The notes beneath the pieces were generated by a model, which saw only the letters and a program-made list of their open reading frames with translations, did no database searches and was not told the DNA's origin. This document shows, piece by piece, positions 24,292 through 32,065 of a stretch of 33,035 bases of DNA. Position 1 is the stretch's first letter, and each line of letters starts with the position of its first letter. Source of the DNA: a virus. Position numbers and translations under genes: made by a program. Location: the IMG/VR virus record IMGVR_UViG_3300043470_001186, positions 1 through 33,035 of that record, one strand, 5' to 3'.

Positions 24292-25266
24292 TTAGACCAT
24301 TGCGTTTTCACGACCGGTTACTACACTCATTCCTACGTTAATTGTAGAAGTGTTAGCAATAAGTCCGGTCGTAGCAGTCTCAGTATGACCAAACGAAAGA
24401 CTTGCACGTAAGAACGGAAAGTCTGTCTGAAATGGAACCGTAAATACTGCTCCAGTGTTTGGCACACCATTAAGACCATCAAAGAAAACCTGCTGGAATG
24501 TCTTTGATGCAACTGTTGCATACGGAAGGCTATCAAGGTCAGCAATGGTTCCAGCCGTACCACTAAATCCACGTACATATGAACCTGTTAGCGTGACCGT
24601 TAAGTTAGTCAAGTTTACAGGGCCAGTCTGTGCTGTAGTAGTAATATTTGGTTGAACTACACAACGCAAGTACAGTGGGCGAACATACTGACCCGGAGTT
24701 GCTTCAGGAACTGCTCCCGCTTGCCCTTGAATACCTAAAGGACCAAGTCCAAACGTTGGGTGAGTTGCAAATAATACACCAGCACTAACAACAGTTGGCG
24801 TGACAATGTAGTTAGTAGACCAGTTTTCTGCTAAATAGAAAGTACTTGCAGAAATCAACTGCACTCGATAAGGACGGAATGCACGAATCGCACCGCCACC
24901 ACCGGTAACAGATGAGAATACAACTGTTTGCCCTTGCTGCAATCCATGGTTAGCAGCAGTAAACAAGCCTGCAGCAGAACTTGAAATCGAGGTGATTTTG
25001 ATTCCTAATGGAGCCGCTGCCGACGCCATGCCCTCGCCTTTAGTTCCGTCACTATTATTAAGCACATACTGATCAGCAACCATTTCATCAATGTAGAAAA
25101 AGTCGGATGTGACAGCAGTAAGTGGGTTAGTATTTACAGACGAGTTAACCGTTAACGTATTAAAGCCAGTACGAAAGACCTGTGTAAGGTTTGCCGTATT
25201 ACCGAGAACGTTAGCACCAACCGTTTGCGTTGGGAAAATAAACGATGTTTTAAAATCTCTTGCCAT
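24292..25266 (-). CDS. Capsid-adjacent virion protein with one beta module, possible decoration protein (324 aa)
   Basis: No family is recognised for the full length. The protein is rich in Thr, Val, Gly and Asn and almost all beta. It carries one copy of the shared module at about residues 86-168 (ANHGLQQGQTVVFSSVTGGG; FRPYRVQLISASTFYLAENW). The C-terminal half (ANITTTAQTGPVNLTNLT-like strands and FPFLRASLSFGHTETATTG) is also beta. It starts 13 bases after the major capsid gene with a strong AAGGAG site, so high expression is likely. Location and composition suggest a decoration, spike or head-surface protein; an abundant minor capsid protein is the alternative. Confidence 0.52.
   Translation of the reverse strand: MARDFKTSFIFPTQTVGANVLGNTANLTQVFRTGFNTLTVNSSVNTNPLTAVTSDFFYIDEMVADQYVLNNSDGTKGEGMASAAAPLGIKITSISSSAAGLFTAANHGLQQGQTVVFSSVTGGGGAIRAFRPYRVQLISASTFYLAENWSTNYIVTPTVVSAGVLFATHPTFGLGPLGIQGQAGAVPEATPGQYVRPLYLRCVVQPNITTTAQTGPVNLTNLTVTLTGSYVRGFSGTAGTIADLDSLPYATVASKTFQQVFFDGLNGVPNTGAVFTVPFQTDFPFLRASLSFGHTETATTGLIANTSTINVGMSVVTGRENAMV
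24765..25010 (-). repeat. Beta module in the capsid-adjacent protein (residues about 86-168)
   Basis: This is the most divergent copy: AANHGLQQGQTVVFSSVTGG, then RPYRVQLISASTFYLAENWS. It keeps the HGL-x2-G-x4-F frame and the strand following the YYV position, here YRV. Confidence 0.5.
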
Positions 25267-25272
25267 GTCTTA

Positions 25273-25278
25273 CTCCTT
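25273..25278 (-). promoter_or_regulatory. Ribosome binding site AAGGAG for the capsid-adjacent gene
   Basis: AAGGAG lies 6 bases before the ATG at 25266. The string AAGGAGTAAG is the same as that before the capsid gene, so both genes should be made in quantity. Confidence 0.75.
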
Positions 25279-25279
25279 A

Positions 25280-26323
25280 TTAGTTGACCTTGACGTTCAA
25301 GCGTCCTAGAGCACGAACATGAGGAATCCAGAGACCAGCACCCCAGTCAAATAAGACGTTGTGCATGATGCCGTTTTCCTTGCTGAGTCCAAGATACGTT
25401 GGCTTAAACGGACCAGACTGCCAACCCTGTACGTAGCCAGAACCGTAACGCACAAAGTAGATCTGAGTTGCAGTACCAGCGGTAATACCCGTAATTGTCT
25501 GGTTGTTAGGAATGACAGGAGTTACACCATCAGACTTACGACCAACAACACGAATAGTAACATTCTTGTACTTTTCCACTGGGCGATCGTAACTGTCTTG
25601 AGTAATGTCAAAACCAGCACCAATACCCATAACACGGATAGCCATTTCAACCTGACGCTTTGTTTGCTCAGACATGTATGCAACAATGCCATCTCCATCA
25701 GGAGAGTTCATGTTGTCAAGAACATACTGGAAGTCAGCGATTAAACGGTTTGCAGCAGCAGCACCAGTAGTAGCAGATGCAGCTGCAAACAAGTTTGCAG
25801 TTGAAATATCAGCAGTGGATGTAATAGACATTTCACCGGGAATGTCATATGCGTTGAAGTTATCTAAGCGATACTTAAGTCCTGGAAAACAATCTGAGCT
25901 ATTACCAATGACCGTAGATGTCGGATCATTGTTAATATATTTATCATTGAAATCGTATGCAAAACCTTCTAAGAACATCTTGATCTGTGCGTCTACAGGA
26001 TCAATGATGTTATTAGGCTGGTCAAGCAAAACGTGGTCAACAGTAATCTTGTTACGAACAAGATACATTGCCTCTTCATACGACTTCGGCTTTCCACGAA
26101 CAGCGGCTGGTTCTGTGTTAATTCCAGTCCAGTTTGGGGTAGGAATATTACCGTTTAAGTAACGTACGCCAACCTGCTTAAGGCTAGGCGAGGTGAAGAA
26201 TGGAATATCCTTGATAGCATTCCATGTTTGGTGAAGGCTCTTGGTGATTTCCTTAACCAGCGGATCGTTGGACAAAATAGCCTGATCCGCGAGGGTAAGG
26301 GCACCATTAAAGTCAATAGCCAT
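25280..26323 (-). CDS. Major capsid protein (347 aa)
   Basis: The N-terminus (ALTLADQAILSNDPLVKEIT, residues 8-27) and the following IKDIPFFTSPSLKQVGVRYL, with a NWTGINTEPAAVRGKPKSYE block near residues 64-83, are typical of podovirus major capsid proteins of the HK97-fold type without a fused protease. A long helix with DPVDAQIKMFLEGFAYDFND fits the fold's spine region. The gene follows the scaffold-like gene and has the best ribosome site in the cluster (AAGGAG at 26333-26338). The product would build the icosahedral head shell. Length is in the usual range of 300-450. Order and motif style agree; I could not confirm the exact family. Confidence 0.82.
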   Translation of the reverse strand: MAIDFNGALTLADQAILSNDPLVKEITKSLHQTWNAIKDIPFFTSPSLKQVGVRYLNGNIPTPNWTGINTEPAAVRGKPKSYEEAMYLVRNKITVDHVLLDQPNNIIDPVDAQIKMFLEGFAYDFNDKYINNDPTSTVIGNSSDCFPGLKYRLDNFNAYDIPGEMSITSTADISTANLFAAASATTGAAAANRLIADFQYVLDNMNSPDGDGIVAYMSEQTKRQVEMAIRVMGIGAGFDITQDSYDRPVEKYKNVTIRVVGRKSDGVTPVIPNNQTITGITAGTATQIYFVRYGSGYVQGWQSGPFKPTYLGLSKENGIMHNVLFDWGAGLWIPHVRALGRLNVKVN

Positions 26324-26332
26324 TGTGACTTA

Positions 26333-26338
26333 CTCCTT
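26333..26338 (-). promoter_or_regulatory. Ribosome binding site AAGGAG for the major capsid gene
   Basis: AAGGAG sits 9 bases before the ATG at 26323 and overlaps the stop codon of the scaffold-like gene (TAAGGAG). Terminating ribosomes could re-start here, which fits the high need for capsid protein. Confidence 0.75.
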
Positions 26339-27224
26339 AAAGTTGATTCGGTGACCTGCCGATACCTAACAGTTTACTGATTGTTCCTAAAGCGGAACGA
26401 GACTGTACGGGATCGGGCTGAGAGACGACTTGTTGGTTTGAATATGATGTGTCCATCGGAACTGGAACTTGCATTCGTTCAGAAAGCATCCCAGTTAACT
26501 GAGGAACAATAGATTCAACAATTCCGGCCACACTGTTGTGTACGTATTCTGCTGCATCCATAGGATTCATTCCGTTAGAAATGAGGCCCTCATACATATC
26601 CATACCACGCCTAGCATATGGGTACTGTTGCAATGCGGACTCCCGCTGCTGGTTAACCATGTACTCAGACATCTGATTCATTAGCCTGTCATAGCGCATT
26701 CGCTGAACTTCAGCTTCTGCCTGTGCATGTGCTAATTCAGGACTTAATACTTCCTGATTCATTAATTGGTCGTATTCGGCTCTAACCTGTTGTTCTTGCT
26801 GTTCCCATTGCTGCTCTTGTAAAGCGCGTTGGACATCAGCTGCAGATTGGAATCCGTTAGACTCTAATTGCTGAATAACATCTGACCAACGTTCTAACCG
26901 TTCTTGATATTCTCTGCCGGAACGAGCTTGTTCGTTAACTTCACGAAATCGCTCGTATGGCACTGATCCCGGTTGGTCGTCTGCCAGTGTGTCATACAGT
27001 TGCTGACGTAGTTGAGACTCCAGATCTTCTGGCGTTACATCTACTTCATCATAAGTATTTTCGTCTGAGCCAAGCTGCCATTCATTAGATTCTTCGTTGT
27101 TTAACGCCCATTCGTTAGGGTCGGCGGCTCCCTGTATCGAATCTAATAACGCTTCAGCTGCTCCATAATCGCCCGTCGCCGCTGCTGGTGAGTCAGCGGT
27201 TCGCATCACCATCTCATCGGACAT
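26337..27224 (-). CDS. Scaffold-like capsid assembly protein (295 aa)
   Basis: The protein is acidic at its N-terminus (residues 30-75 rich in Glu and Asp), contains the motif SVPYERFREVNEQ often seen in phage scaffolds at about residues 86-98, and is then strongly helical and Gln/Glu-rich (ALQEQQWEQQEQQVRAEYDQ). The C-terminus is short and basic (KLLGIGRSPNQL), as in scaffolds that dock on coat protein. It lies between portal and capsid, the classic scaffold position. The ATG shares a base with the portal stop (TAATG) and has a TAGGAG site. It should guide head assembly and leave the mature particle. No protease motif is seen. Confidence 0.75.
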   Translation of the reverse strand: MSDEMVMRTADSPAAATGDYGAAEALLDSIQGAADPNEWALNNEESNEWQLGSDENTYDEVDVTPEDLESQLRQQLYDTLADDQPGSVPYERFREVNEQARSGREYQERLERWSDVIQQLESNGFQSAADVQRALQEQQWEQQEQQVRAEYDQLMNQEVLSPELAHAQAEAEVQRMRYDRLMNQMSEYMVNQQRESALQQYPYARRGMDMYEGLISNGMNPMDAAEYVHNSVAGIVESIVPQLTGMLSERMQVPVPMDTSYSNQQVVSQPDPVQSRSALGTISKLLGIGRSPNQL

Positions 27225-29461
27225 TACATTGTACTCCTATTTTCTTCTTGCATGCCAGATAACATATTTCTCTGGTCCTGCGCGGACAGTTCTTCTTCAC
27301 GCGCATTGCTTGCGATTCCAGCCTTTGCAGTTTCTAAAGCAATATCAGCTTCTAGCTTTGCTTTGATTTCTGCTACTCGTTTCTGGATCTCAATCTGTGC
27401 CTTAGCTTGCTCAACTTCAAGATTAACTTGTGGAACTTGCTGCTGTGCTGCAGCAACTTGTTGCTGTTGCATAGCCATCTGTTGTTCTTGCATCTGCATC
27501 TGCATTTGCTGTGCTTGTGCTAACTTTTCATTCTGAGCCTCAAGATGCTTTAAGATCTTGCTTGACTCTGGCATATTTACCATCTCAACAAAAAGCTTGT
27601 TAGTAGCTGGATCTGAAGGATCTCCAAACACACCCATCTGACGTAATGTTGCATACTTTTGCAAACGTACATCTGGGCCTTCATCCATACTGGACCCCGG
27701 TACATAAACTATACGGAACTGACCACCGTTGCGAATGGCGTCAAATCGCATAACACCCTGCTCAATTTTGTCAGATGGCAAATCACCACCTTCAACGTTT
27801 CCAACAAATGGAACAATTGCAAATTGATTAACAAGTGCTACTTCCCATTCTTTAATTTTGGCAGTACTAATTTCAATGTCTGCTCGGATGTAACTATGCT
27901 GGGTATTGTCAGCTTTTTGCAACAATCGAACGGACTCAGCTGGCGTACCTGCTTGTGCCATACCTTGGCTTACATCGTGCAATCCAGCAATGTCCATCAT
28001 GTCTTTTTCAACCATTTGCAGTAATGGAAATAGATCTCCACCTATTCCCGGTGCGCGTTGAATTGATGGTGGTTGTGAACCACGGTTGTAGTAGACCTTT
28101 CGGTAAATACGATTCTTATCTTCAATATCATCAGATTGATTATCGTATGCATCTGCTCCTACGTTACTTAATCGCTCGACCATAATGTAGTCTTTCTGCG
28201 ATTCAAACTGTTCAAGTAAACGAGAGTAGACACGGTTGTATGTTGACTGCAACGATGTCAAATCAAATCCTAGCGAGTAACCATATGGTGTTCCAGAACG
28301 TGGCTGCCATCGTAATGGAATGAATGGAAATGAGTCACGCTTGTCGTATGGCCAAATACCAGCATAGAGCAAAACACCATTTGACGAAACAATGTAGCGA
28401 CCCTTTGGATATAACGCAGATGGCTTTTCCCAATACTCGTAAACAACAGCACTTAGCTTGCGAGTGTCATAGTTGTTAATTCGCGCTGTAGAGGGAGGAA
28501 CCCAACCGCGCCCTGATCCATTTGCACCTTCTAAATAACTATCAATGTAACCACTGTTGTGGCCCATAACAGCATCAGGTTTTACAAGCTTTCCAATATC
28601 GCCATAGCTATCTACAAACCACGACAATGGTTTGATCATTGCATGAATCATCCATCGAATATCGTCATCACGTTTAGCAGACGGATCAATGTAAACATCA
28701 AAGCAAGGAAGGATTTGCTCAACTACATCACCAACTTTCATCAGTTGATGACCTAGTATCTGCTGTCCAGTTGCGTCAAATTGAGGAACGACTTGTTCCT
28801 TTCGTGTATCCCAAAATACTTTGAGGTAAGACGTACCAGTAACGCATGCCCATCGCACACGTTCTTTTAGCTGCGTTTCACGACAAAACTTACGATTGTA
28901 GTGATGTACCAAGTAATTGGCTTCATCGGCTGCCTGTCGGTCTTGTGGCGCGTCAGAAAGAGCGACTGCAGTAGCGTCCGGACTGCACTGAGTAAGCTTG
29001 CCCACAACTCCATCAATTAATGGTCGAATCTTATTAACCGTCATATATCGGTTAGGCTCATTTGGGTTTTGTAAATTTACTAAGTTGCGTGAGTTAGTGT
29101 TAATTCTAAACCATTGGCGTCCCTCAAAAAAGGCACTAGCCATTGCCCACTCAATTTCCATTTCACTTCTTGATCGGTAAGAAGTATCAAATTGAGTTTT
29201 TACAAAATCAACAATTTTGCGGTCTTGCTCTGGTTGATCTCCGGGAACAACTTTCCAATCTTTAGTTTCAACATCAAGGCTTAGATTGTCTTTTGGTTCT
29301 ATTGAGCTATTGGTTAGTGGTTGCGCCCCAATAGCAGCAGGAGCAGGTGGGCGACTAAACGCACTCATACGTACATTTGATCCCGCTTGGCGATTACGCA
29401 TTGCCATAGGAATCATACGACGTAAAACATTAGGATCAAGCGGTGGCATACTCATACCCAT
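27224..29461 (-). CDS. Portal protein, P22-type (745 aa)
   Basis: Length (745) is close to P22 portal (725). After a Pro/Met-rich start come IVDFVKTQFDTSYRSRSEME, EWAMASAFFEGRQWFRI and NRYMTVNKIRPLIDGVVGKL (about residues 85-160), a block typical of P22-like portals. A middle section with FPFIPLRWQPRSGTPYGYSL and a long C-terminal Gln/Met-rich helix (about residues 640-720) match the wing, stem and barrel layout. Twelve copies would form the DNA channel at one head vertex and bind the terminase and adaptors. The start overlaps the end of the 46-residue gene by 10 bases, with AAGG upstream; further ATGs two and four codons later are possible starts. Confidence 0.88.
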   Translation of the reverse strand: MGMSMPPLDPNVLRRMIPMAMRNRQAGSNVRMSAFSRPPAPAAIGAQPLTNSSIEPKDNLSLDVETKDWKVVPGDQPEQDRKIVDFVKTQFDTSYRSRSEMEIEWAMASAFFEGRQWFRINTNSRNLVNLQNPNEPNRYMTVNKIRPLIDGVVGKLTQCSPDATAVALSDAPQDRQAADEANYLVHHYNRKFCRETQLKERVRWACVTGTSYLKVFWDTRKEQVVPQFDATGQQILGHQLMKVGDVVEQILPCFDVYIDPSAKRDDDIRWMIHAMIKPLSWFVDSYGDIGKLVKPDAVMGHNSGYIDSYLEGANGSGRGWVPPSTARINNYDTRKLSAVVYEYWEKPSALYPKGRYIVSSNGVLLYAGIWPYDKRDSFPFIPLRWQPRSGTPYGYSLGFDLTSLQSTYNRVYSRLLEQFESQKDYIMVERLSNVGADAYDNQSDDIEDKNRIYRKVYYNRGSQPPSIQRAPGIGGDLFPLLQMVEKDMMDIAGLHDVSQGMAQAGTPAESVRLLQKADNTQHSYIRADIEISTAKIKEWEVALVNQFAIVPFVGNVEGGDLPSDKIEQGVMRFDAIRNGGQFRIVYVPGSSMDEGPDVRLQKYATLRQMGVFGDPSDPATNKLFVEMVNMPESSKILKHLEAQNEKLAQAQQMQMQMQEQQMAMQQQQVAAAQQQVPQVNLEVEQAKAQIEIQKRVAEIKAKLEADIALETAKAGIASNAREEELSAQDQRNMLSGMQEENRSTM

Positions 29462-29592
29462 TCACCAACCTTTTCAATCAACTTAAGCAACTTCTCCGCA
29501 CGAAGAAATACTAAATCCTTGTGTATGACGTACATGCCATAGGCATTTCCGATTAACGCAATGACTACAATAAAAAATTGCCATAGCTCCAT
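29452..29592 (-). CDS. Single-pass membrane micro-protein between terminase and portal (46 aa)
   Basis: No family is recognised. The product starts MELWQFFIVVIALIGNAYGM, a single hydrophobic helix of about 17 residues, and goes on with a charged amphipathic tail (HKDLVFLRAEKLLKLIEKVG). Its ATG shares the A of the terminase stop (TAATG), and its stop lies 10 bases inside the portal start. The frame therefore exactly fills the gap between two certain genes, which supports it as real. There is no Shine-Dalgarno, so translation would depend on coupling. The layout recalls small lysis or spanin-like proteins, but that is only a guess. Confidence 0.6.
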   Translation of the reverse strand: MELWQFFIVVIALIGNAYGMYVIHKDLVFLRAEKLLKLIEKVGEWV

Positions 29593-31340
29593 TATACGTA
29601 ATCCGATCTTTTATTATCTTTGACCCATGCTGGTAGATTCTCTTTATTGAATGGAGTTCCATCCTTATTAATTTCGGGACACCTTACGGGATTTACACGC
29701 CACATAGCACCATATCTAAAACTATCAATGGCGTGGTCATTTTTTGTTCCGTTGTCAATCTCGTCTAAATCTTTAGGTGAACACATAGTGTCGCTAAGTT
29801 GTTTGATTAGATTTGGGCAATTACGACGCAGGATTTTAAACTTAGGTTTAATTACACCAGCACTACTTTCAATACTTACTAGTAATTCCTTGCAGCGTTG
29901 CCATCCAGCTTTACGGTCTTTAACTGCACGAACAGGAGGAAGACCTTTCTCCCACCATATTTCTACTGGATACTCACCAACACGTTCTTCAACTTTTTGC
30001 GGAGGAAATGTATTGGCCCAGTCAAATGCAATAGCTTCCAGCTTTGTATTCCATGCTCCTGACCTATGTTTTAATAGCTTAGGCTCTGCTAGTTTATGTT
30101 TTTCAAGGACTCCTAGCACAGCCTCTACTTGCGACGAACTAACGTGTCCGCTTTCATACCATTCATCAATAACATAAACGTTCTCTCGTTCATCTGAAGC
30201 ATAAAGTAAAAAGCATGCAGGTGCGCCAGTACCAAAGTCATGCGATCCCCAAAATCTCCACCATGGCTGAACATCAATTGAATCAACAACATGCCACGGC
30301 TCACCAGTTGGACCATACTCTTTAAACTCTGGAAAGAACTTTCCACCTACACCAACATCATGTTGACACTCACGTAGAAACGGCAGCAAACCAAAGTCTT
30401 CTATTTCACGTTGACACACATCAATACTTTTGTGTATCCATGATGCTGTCCCACCAGTAATCTTATAGGAAATACGACCATCTTCTTTTTCTACTGGTTC
30501 GTATGTAAGTTCTTTTATTGCAGGAACAATCTTGCTTTGAATACGATTCTGCAACATATCTAACTCACCACTCAGTACTCGTGACATTACACTGTTAGAG
30601 TGAATAGCGTTTTGAACAAATACAATAGCGCAGTCGTTTGACTTAGCTGGCAAAATTGTTTGTGTGATTGTTTGTATTTTCTTTTCTACGCGATTTACAG
30701 AATCGTCAAGTTCATCAATGTCATCTAGGATAATCATGTCTGGTCGTAAGTGATCAAGCTTTACACCACGTGCGCCAGTGTCTAATCCAAATGCAAGAAC
30801 GTTAAAACCGTTTGCTGTGCGTAATTTTTGAGCGTTCCATCCACGACTAAATCCATACTGGTTAACAGCTCGTTCAATACCGCACTTCTCCATAACGTTT
30901 GCAATATCACTAACGTGGCGGTTGGCCGCATCCTGAGTCGCACATACATACAGAACGAATCTCCTAGTGGCACGAACAGCAGTACGACAGGTAATTAATT
31001 CAACAGTTGTTGACTTACCACCTCCGCGAAACCAACACTCAATCAACGCAGGAGGTGCAATACCTTGACTGAATCCATCAGACCAATCCCATGCGCGTAA
31101 GTGATGCTCGCCTAACTCTGAACTTGCTGCATGTGGTGCATACGTTTTAAGCCACGTTTTGTAATCAAGATCAGCTCCAGCAATAGGAAAAGCAGAACCT
31201 AAATCAAAATCACCGTTAACAAGAGAGCTTTCAATTTCTGCGTCAAGAGCTTGTAAAAGACTAACTGCCAATGACTGTGTTGCTTTGATATGGGGTTTTA
31301 AATTACGAGGCGTTGCTCGTGTGTTGACTGACAGTTTCAT
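29592..31340 (-). CDS. terL: Terminase large subunit (582 aa)
   Basis: This is the DNA-packaging motor. The ATPase has a Walker A at about residues 104-111 (FRGGGKST) and a Walker B MIILDDID near 202-209. The RNase H-like nuclease shows GSHDFG with Asp368, VYVIDEWYES near 388-397 and NDHAIDSFRYGAM near 534-546, the usual acidic cluster. ATP hydrolysis would drive DNA into the head through the portal, and the nuclease would cut concatemers. The frame could start at TTG 31343, but GGAGG at 31347-31351 lies 6 bases before ATG 31340, so I choose that ATG. It overlaps the previous gene by 38 bases. Length is within the range usual for terminases. Confidence 0.93.
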   Translation of the reverse strand: MKLSVNTRATPRNLKPHIKATQSLAVSLLQALDAEIESSLVNGDFDLGSAFPIAGADLDYKTWLKTYAPHAASSELGEHHLRAWDWSDGFSQGIAPPALIECWFRGGGKSTTVELITCRTAVRATRRFVLYVCATQDAANRHVSDIANVMEKCGIERAVNQYGFSRGWNAQKLRTANGFNVLAFGLDTGARGVKLDHLRPDMIILDDIDELDDSVNRVEKKIQTITQTILPAKSNDCAIVFVQNAIHSNSVMSRVLSGELDMLQNRIQSKIVPAIKELTYEPVEKEDGRISYKITGGTASWIHKSIDVCQREIEDFGLLPFLRECQHDVGVGGKFFPEFKEYGPTGEPWHVVDSIDVQPWWRFWGSHDFGTGAPACFLLYASDERENVYVIDEWYESGHVSSSQVEAVLGVLEKHKLAEPKLLKHRSGAWNTKLEAIAFDWANTFPPQKVEERVGEYPVEIWWEKGLPPVRAVKDRKAGWQRCKELLVSIESSAGVIKPKFKILRRNCPNLIKQLSDTMCSPKDLDEIDNGTKNDHAIDSFRYGAMWRVNPVRCPEINKDGTPFNKENLPAWVKDNKRSDYV

Positions 31341-32031
31341 CAACTACCTCCGCATCCATAATTTCTTCATCTTCACTTTGATATGTGCGCAGGATTTTTC
31401 CTATGCCACCACGAATAGCTTTTAGTTCTTCTGCGTTTTTGACATGCGTTTTAATTACGCCGAATACCTGCATGATCAAACTGTACGCTTGATCAACCTC
31501 TATTGTGTAAGCCTTAGCATGCATCATGCGTTGTTCAGTTTCAATAATGTCTGTTCGTTTTTCAATCAATCGAACAACTTCTTCACTTCCAGCAAATGCG
31601 TCTTCACCTTTAGTTACAAGCTCCTCTAAAGTGTCAATGCATTTCTGAATGTTATCCATATCTCCAGATCTATATGCTCGCTTAAGTGCGTTTACGCTTT
31701 GAGCTAAAGCACGATAATGATCTAAAGACAAACCCTCTGATATGCTTTCGGCTCGCATATCCATCAATGCTGTTACAAATGCAACATCATCTTTTAATGA
31801 CCATAAATCTGGATCGTCACGCAGTTCGTTAATGCGAGTAAGTAGCGTTTCATTGACCGCGCTAAATCGTTTTTTAAAAGGACTATACAAGCCATGCTCA
31901 AACTTATGGCTTGTAGTTACCTTGTAAAGTTCTTTGTTATGCTTTGGGCAATAAGCAGATGATCCTGTAGCCATATTGCCACATTGTGTTTCACCTACCT
32001 CGTTTTTAATAATTGCCTCGCAACGTTTCAT
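31303..32031 (-). CDS. Putative terminase small subunit with N-terminal Cys/His cluster (242 aa)
   Basis: The N-terminus has Cys4, Cys17, Cys28 and His31 in MKRCEA, ETQCGNM and YCPKH, a likely zinc site. The rest is helical and charged: LLTRINELRDDPDLWSLKDD near residues 63-82, then EALKRAYRSGDM-like helices and a stretch of coiled coil to about residue 200. Its end is acidic (SEDEEIMDAEVVDE). Small terminase subunits bind DNA and hand it to the large subunit. The call rests on its place directly before the large subunit, with a 38-base overlap, and on its size. No clear helix-turn-helix is seen. There is no ribosome site before ATG 32031, and the upstream codon is a stop. Confidence 0.55.
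   Translation of the reverse strand: MKRCEAIIKNEVGETQCGNMATGSSAYCPKHNKELYKVTTSHKFEHGLYSPFKKRFSAVNETLLTRINELRDDPDLWSLKDDVAFVTALMDMRAESISEGLSLDHYRALAQSVNALKRAYRSGDMDNIQKCIDTLEELVTKGEDAFAGSEEVVRLIEKRTDIIETEQRMMHAKAYTIEVDQAYSLIMQVFGVIKTHVKNAEELKAIRGGIGKILRTYQSEDEEIMDAEVVDETVSQHTSNAS
31347..31351 (-). promoter_or_regulatory. Ribosome binding site GGAGG that sets the terminase start
   Basis: GGAGG is 6 bases before ATG 31340 and 3 before the alternative TTG 31343. Spacing favours the ATG. The site lies inside the end of the preceding gene. Confidence 0.75.
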
Positions 32032-32039
32032 TACATTAC

Positions 32040-32065
32040 TATACCGTCAGTATGCTTACGGTATA
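32040..32065 (-). other. Intergenic 8-bp stem-loop before the small-terminase-like gene
   Basis: TATACCGT at 32040-32047 and ACGGTATA at 32058-32065 form a perfect 8-bp inverted repeat with a 10-base loop. It covers the stop codon of the upstream gene and ends 8 bases before the next ATG. No run of T follows, so it is not a typical terminator. It could be an RNA processing site, a translational control hairpin or a protein-binding palindrome. Confidence 0.5.

Noticed and set aside
29620-30177. 185-codon open frame on the plus strand inside the terminase gene
   Set aside because: It is fully antisense to a gene with strong motifs, has a low-complexity Ser/Leu/Arg composition and no ribosome site or family match. 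The other plus-strand frames, such as 7886-8401 and 25674-26162, are rejected for the same reasons.
32040-32065. Rho-independent terminator
   Set aside because: The stem is AT-rich at its ends and no T run follows on the transcribed strand; the next gene starts 8 bases later.
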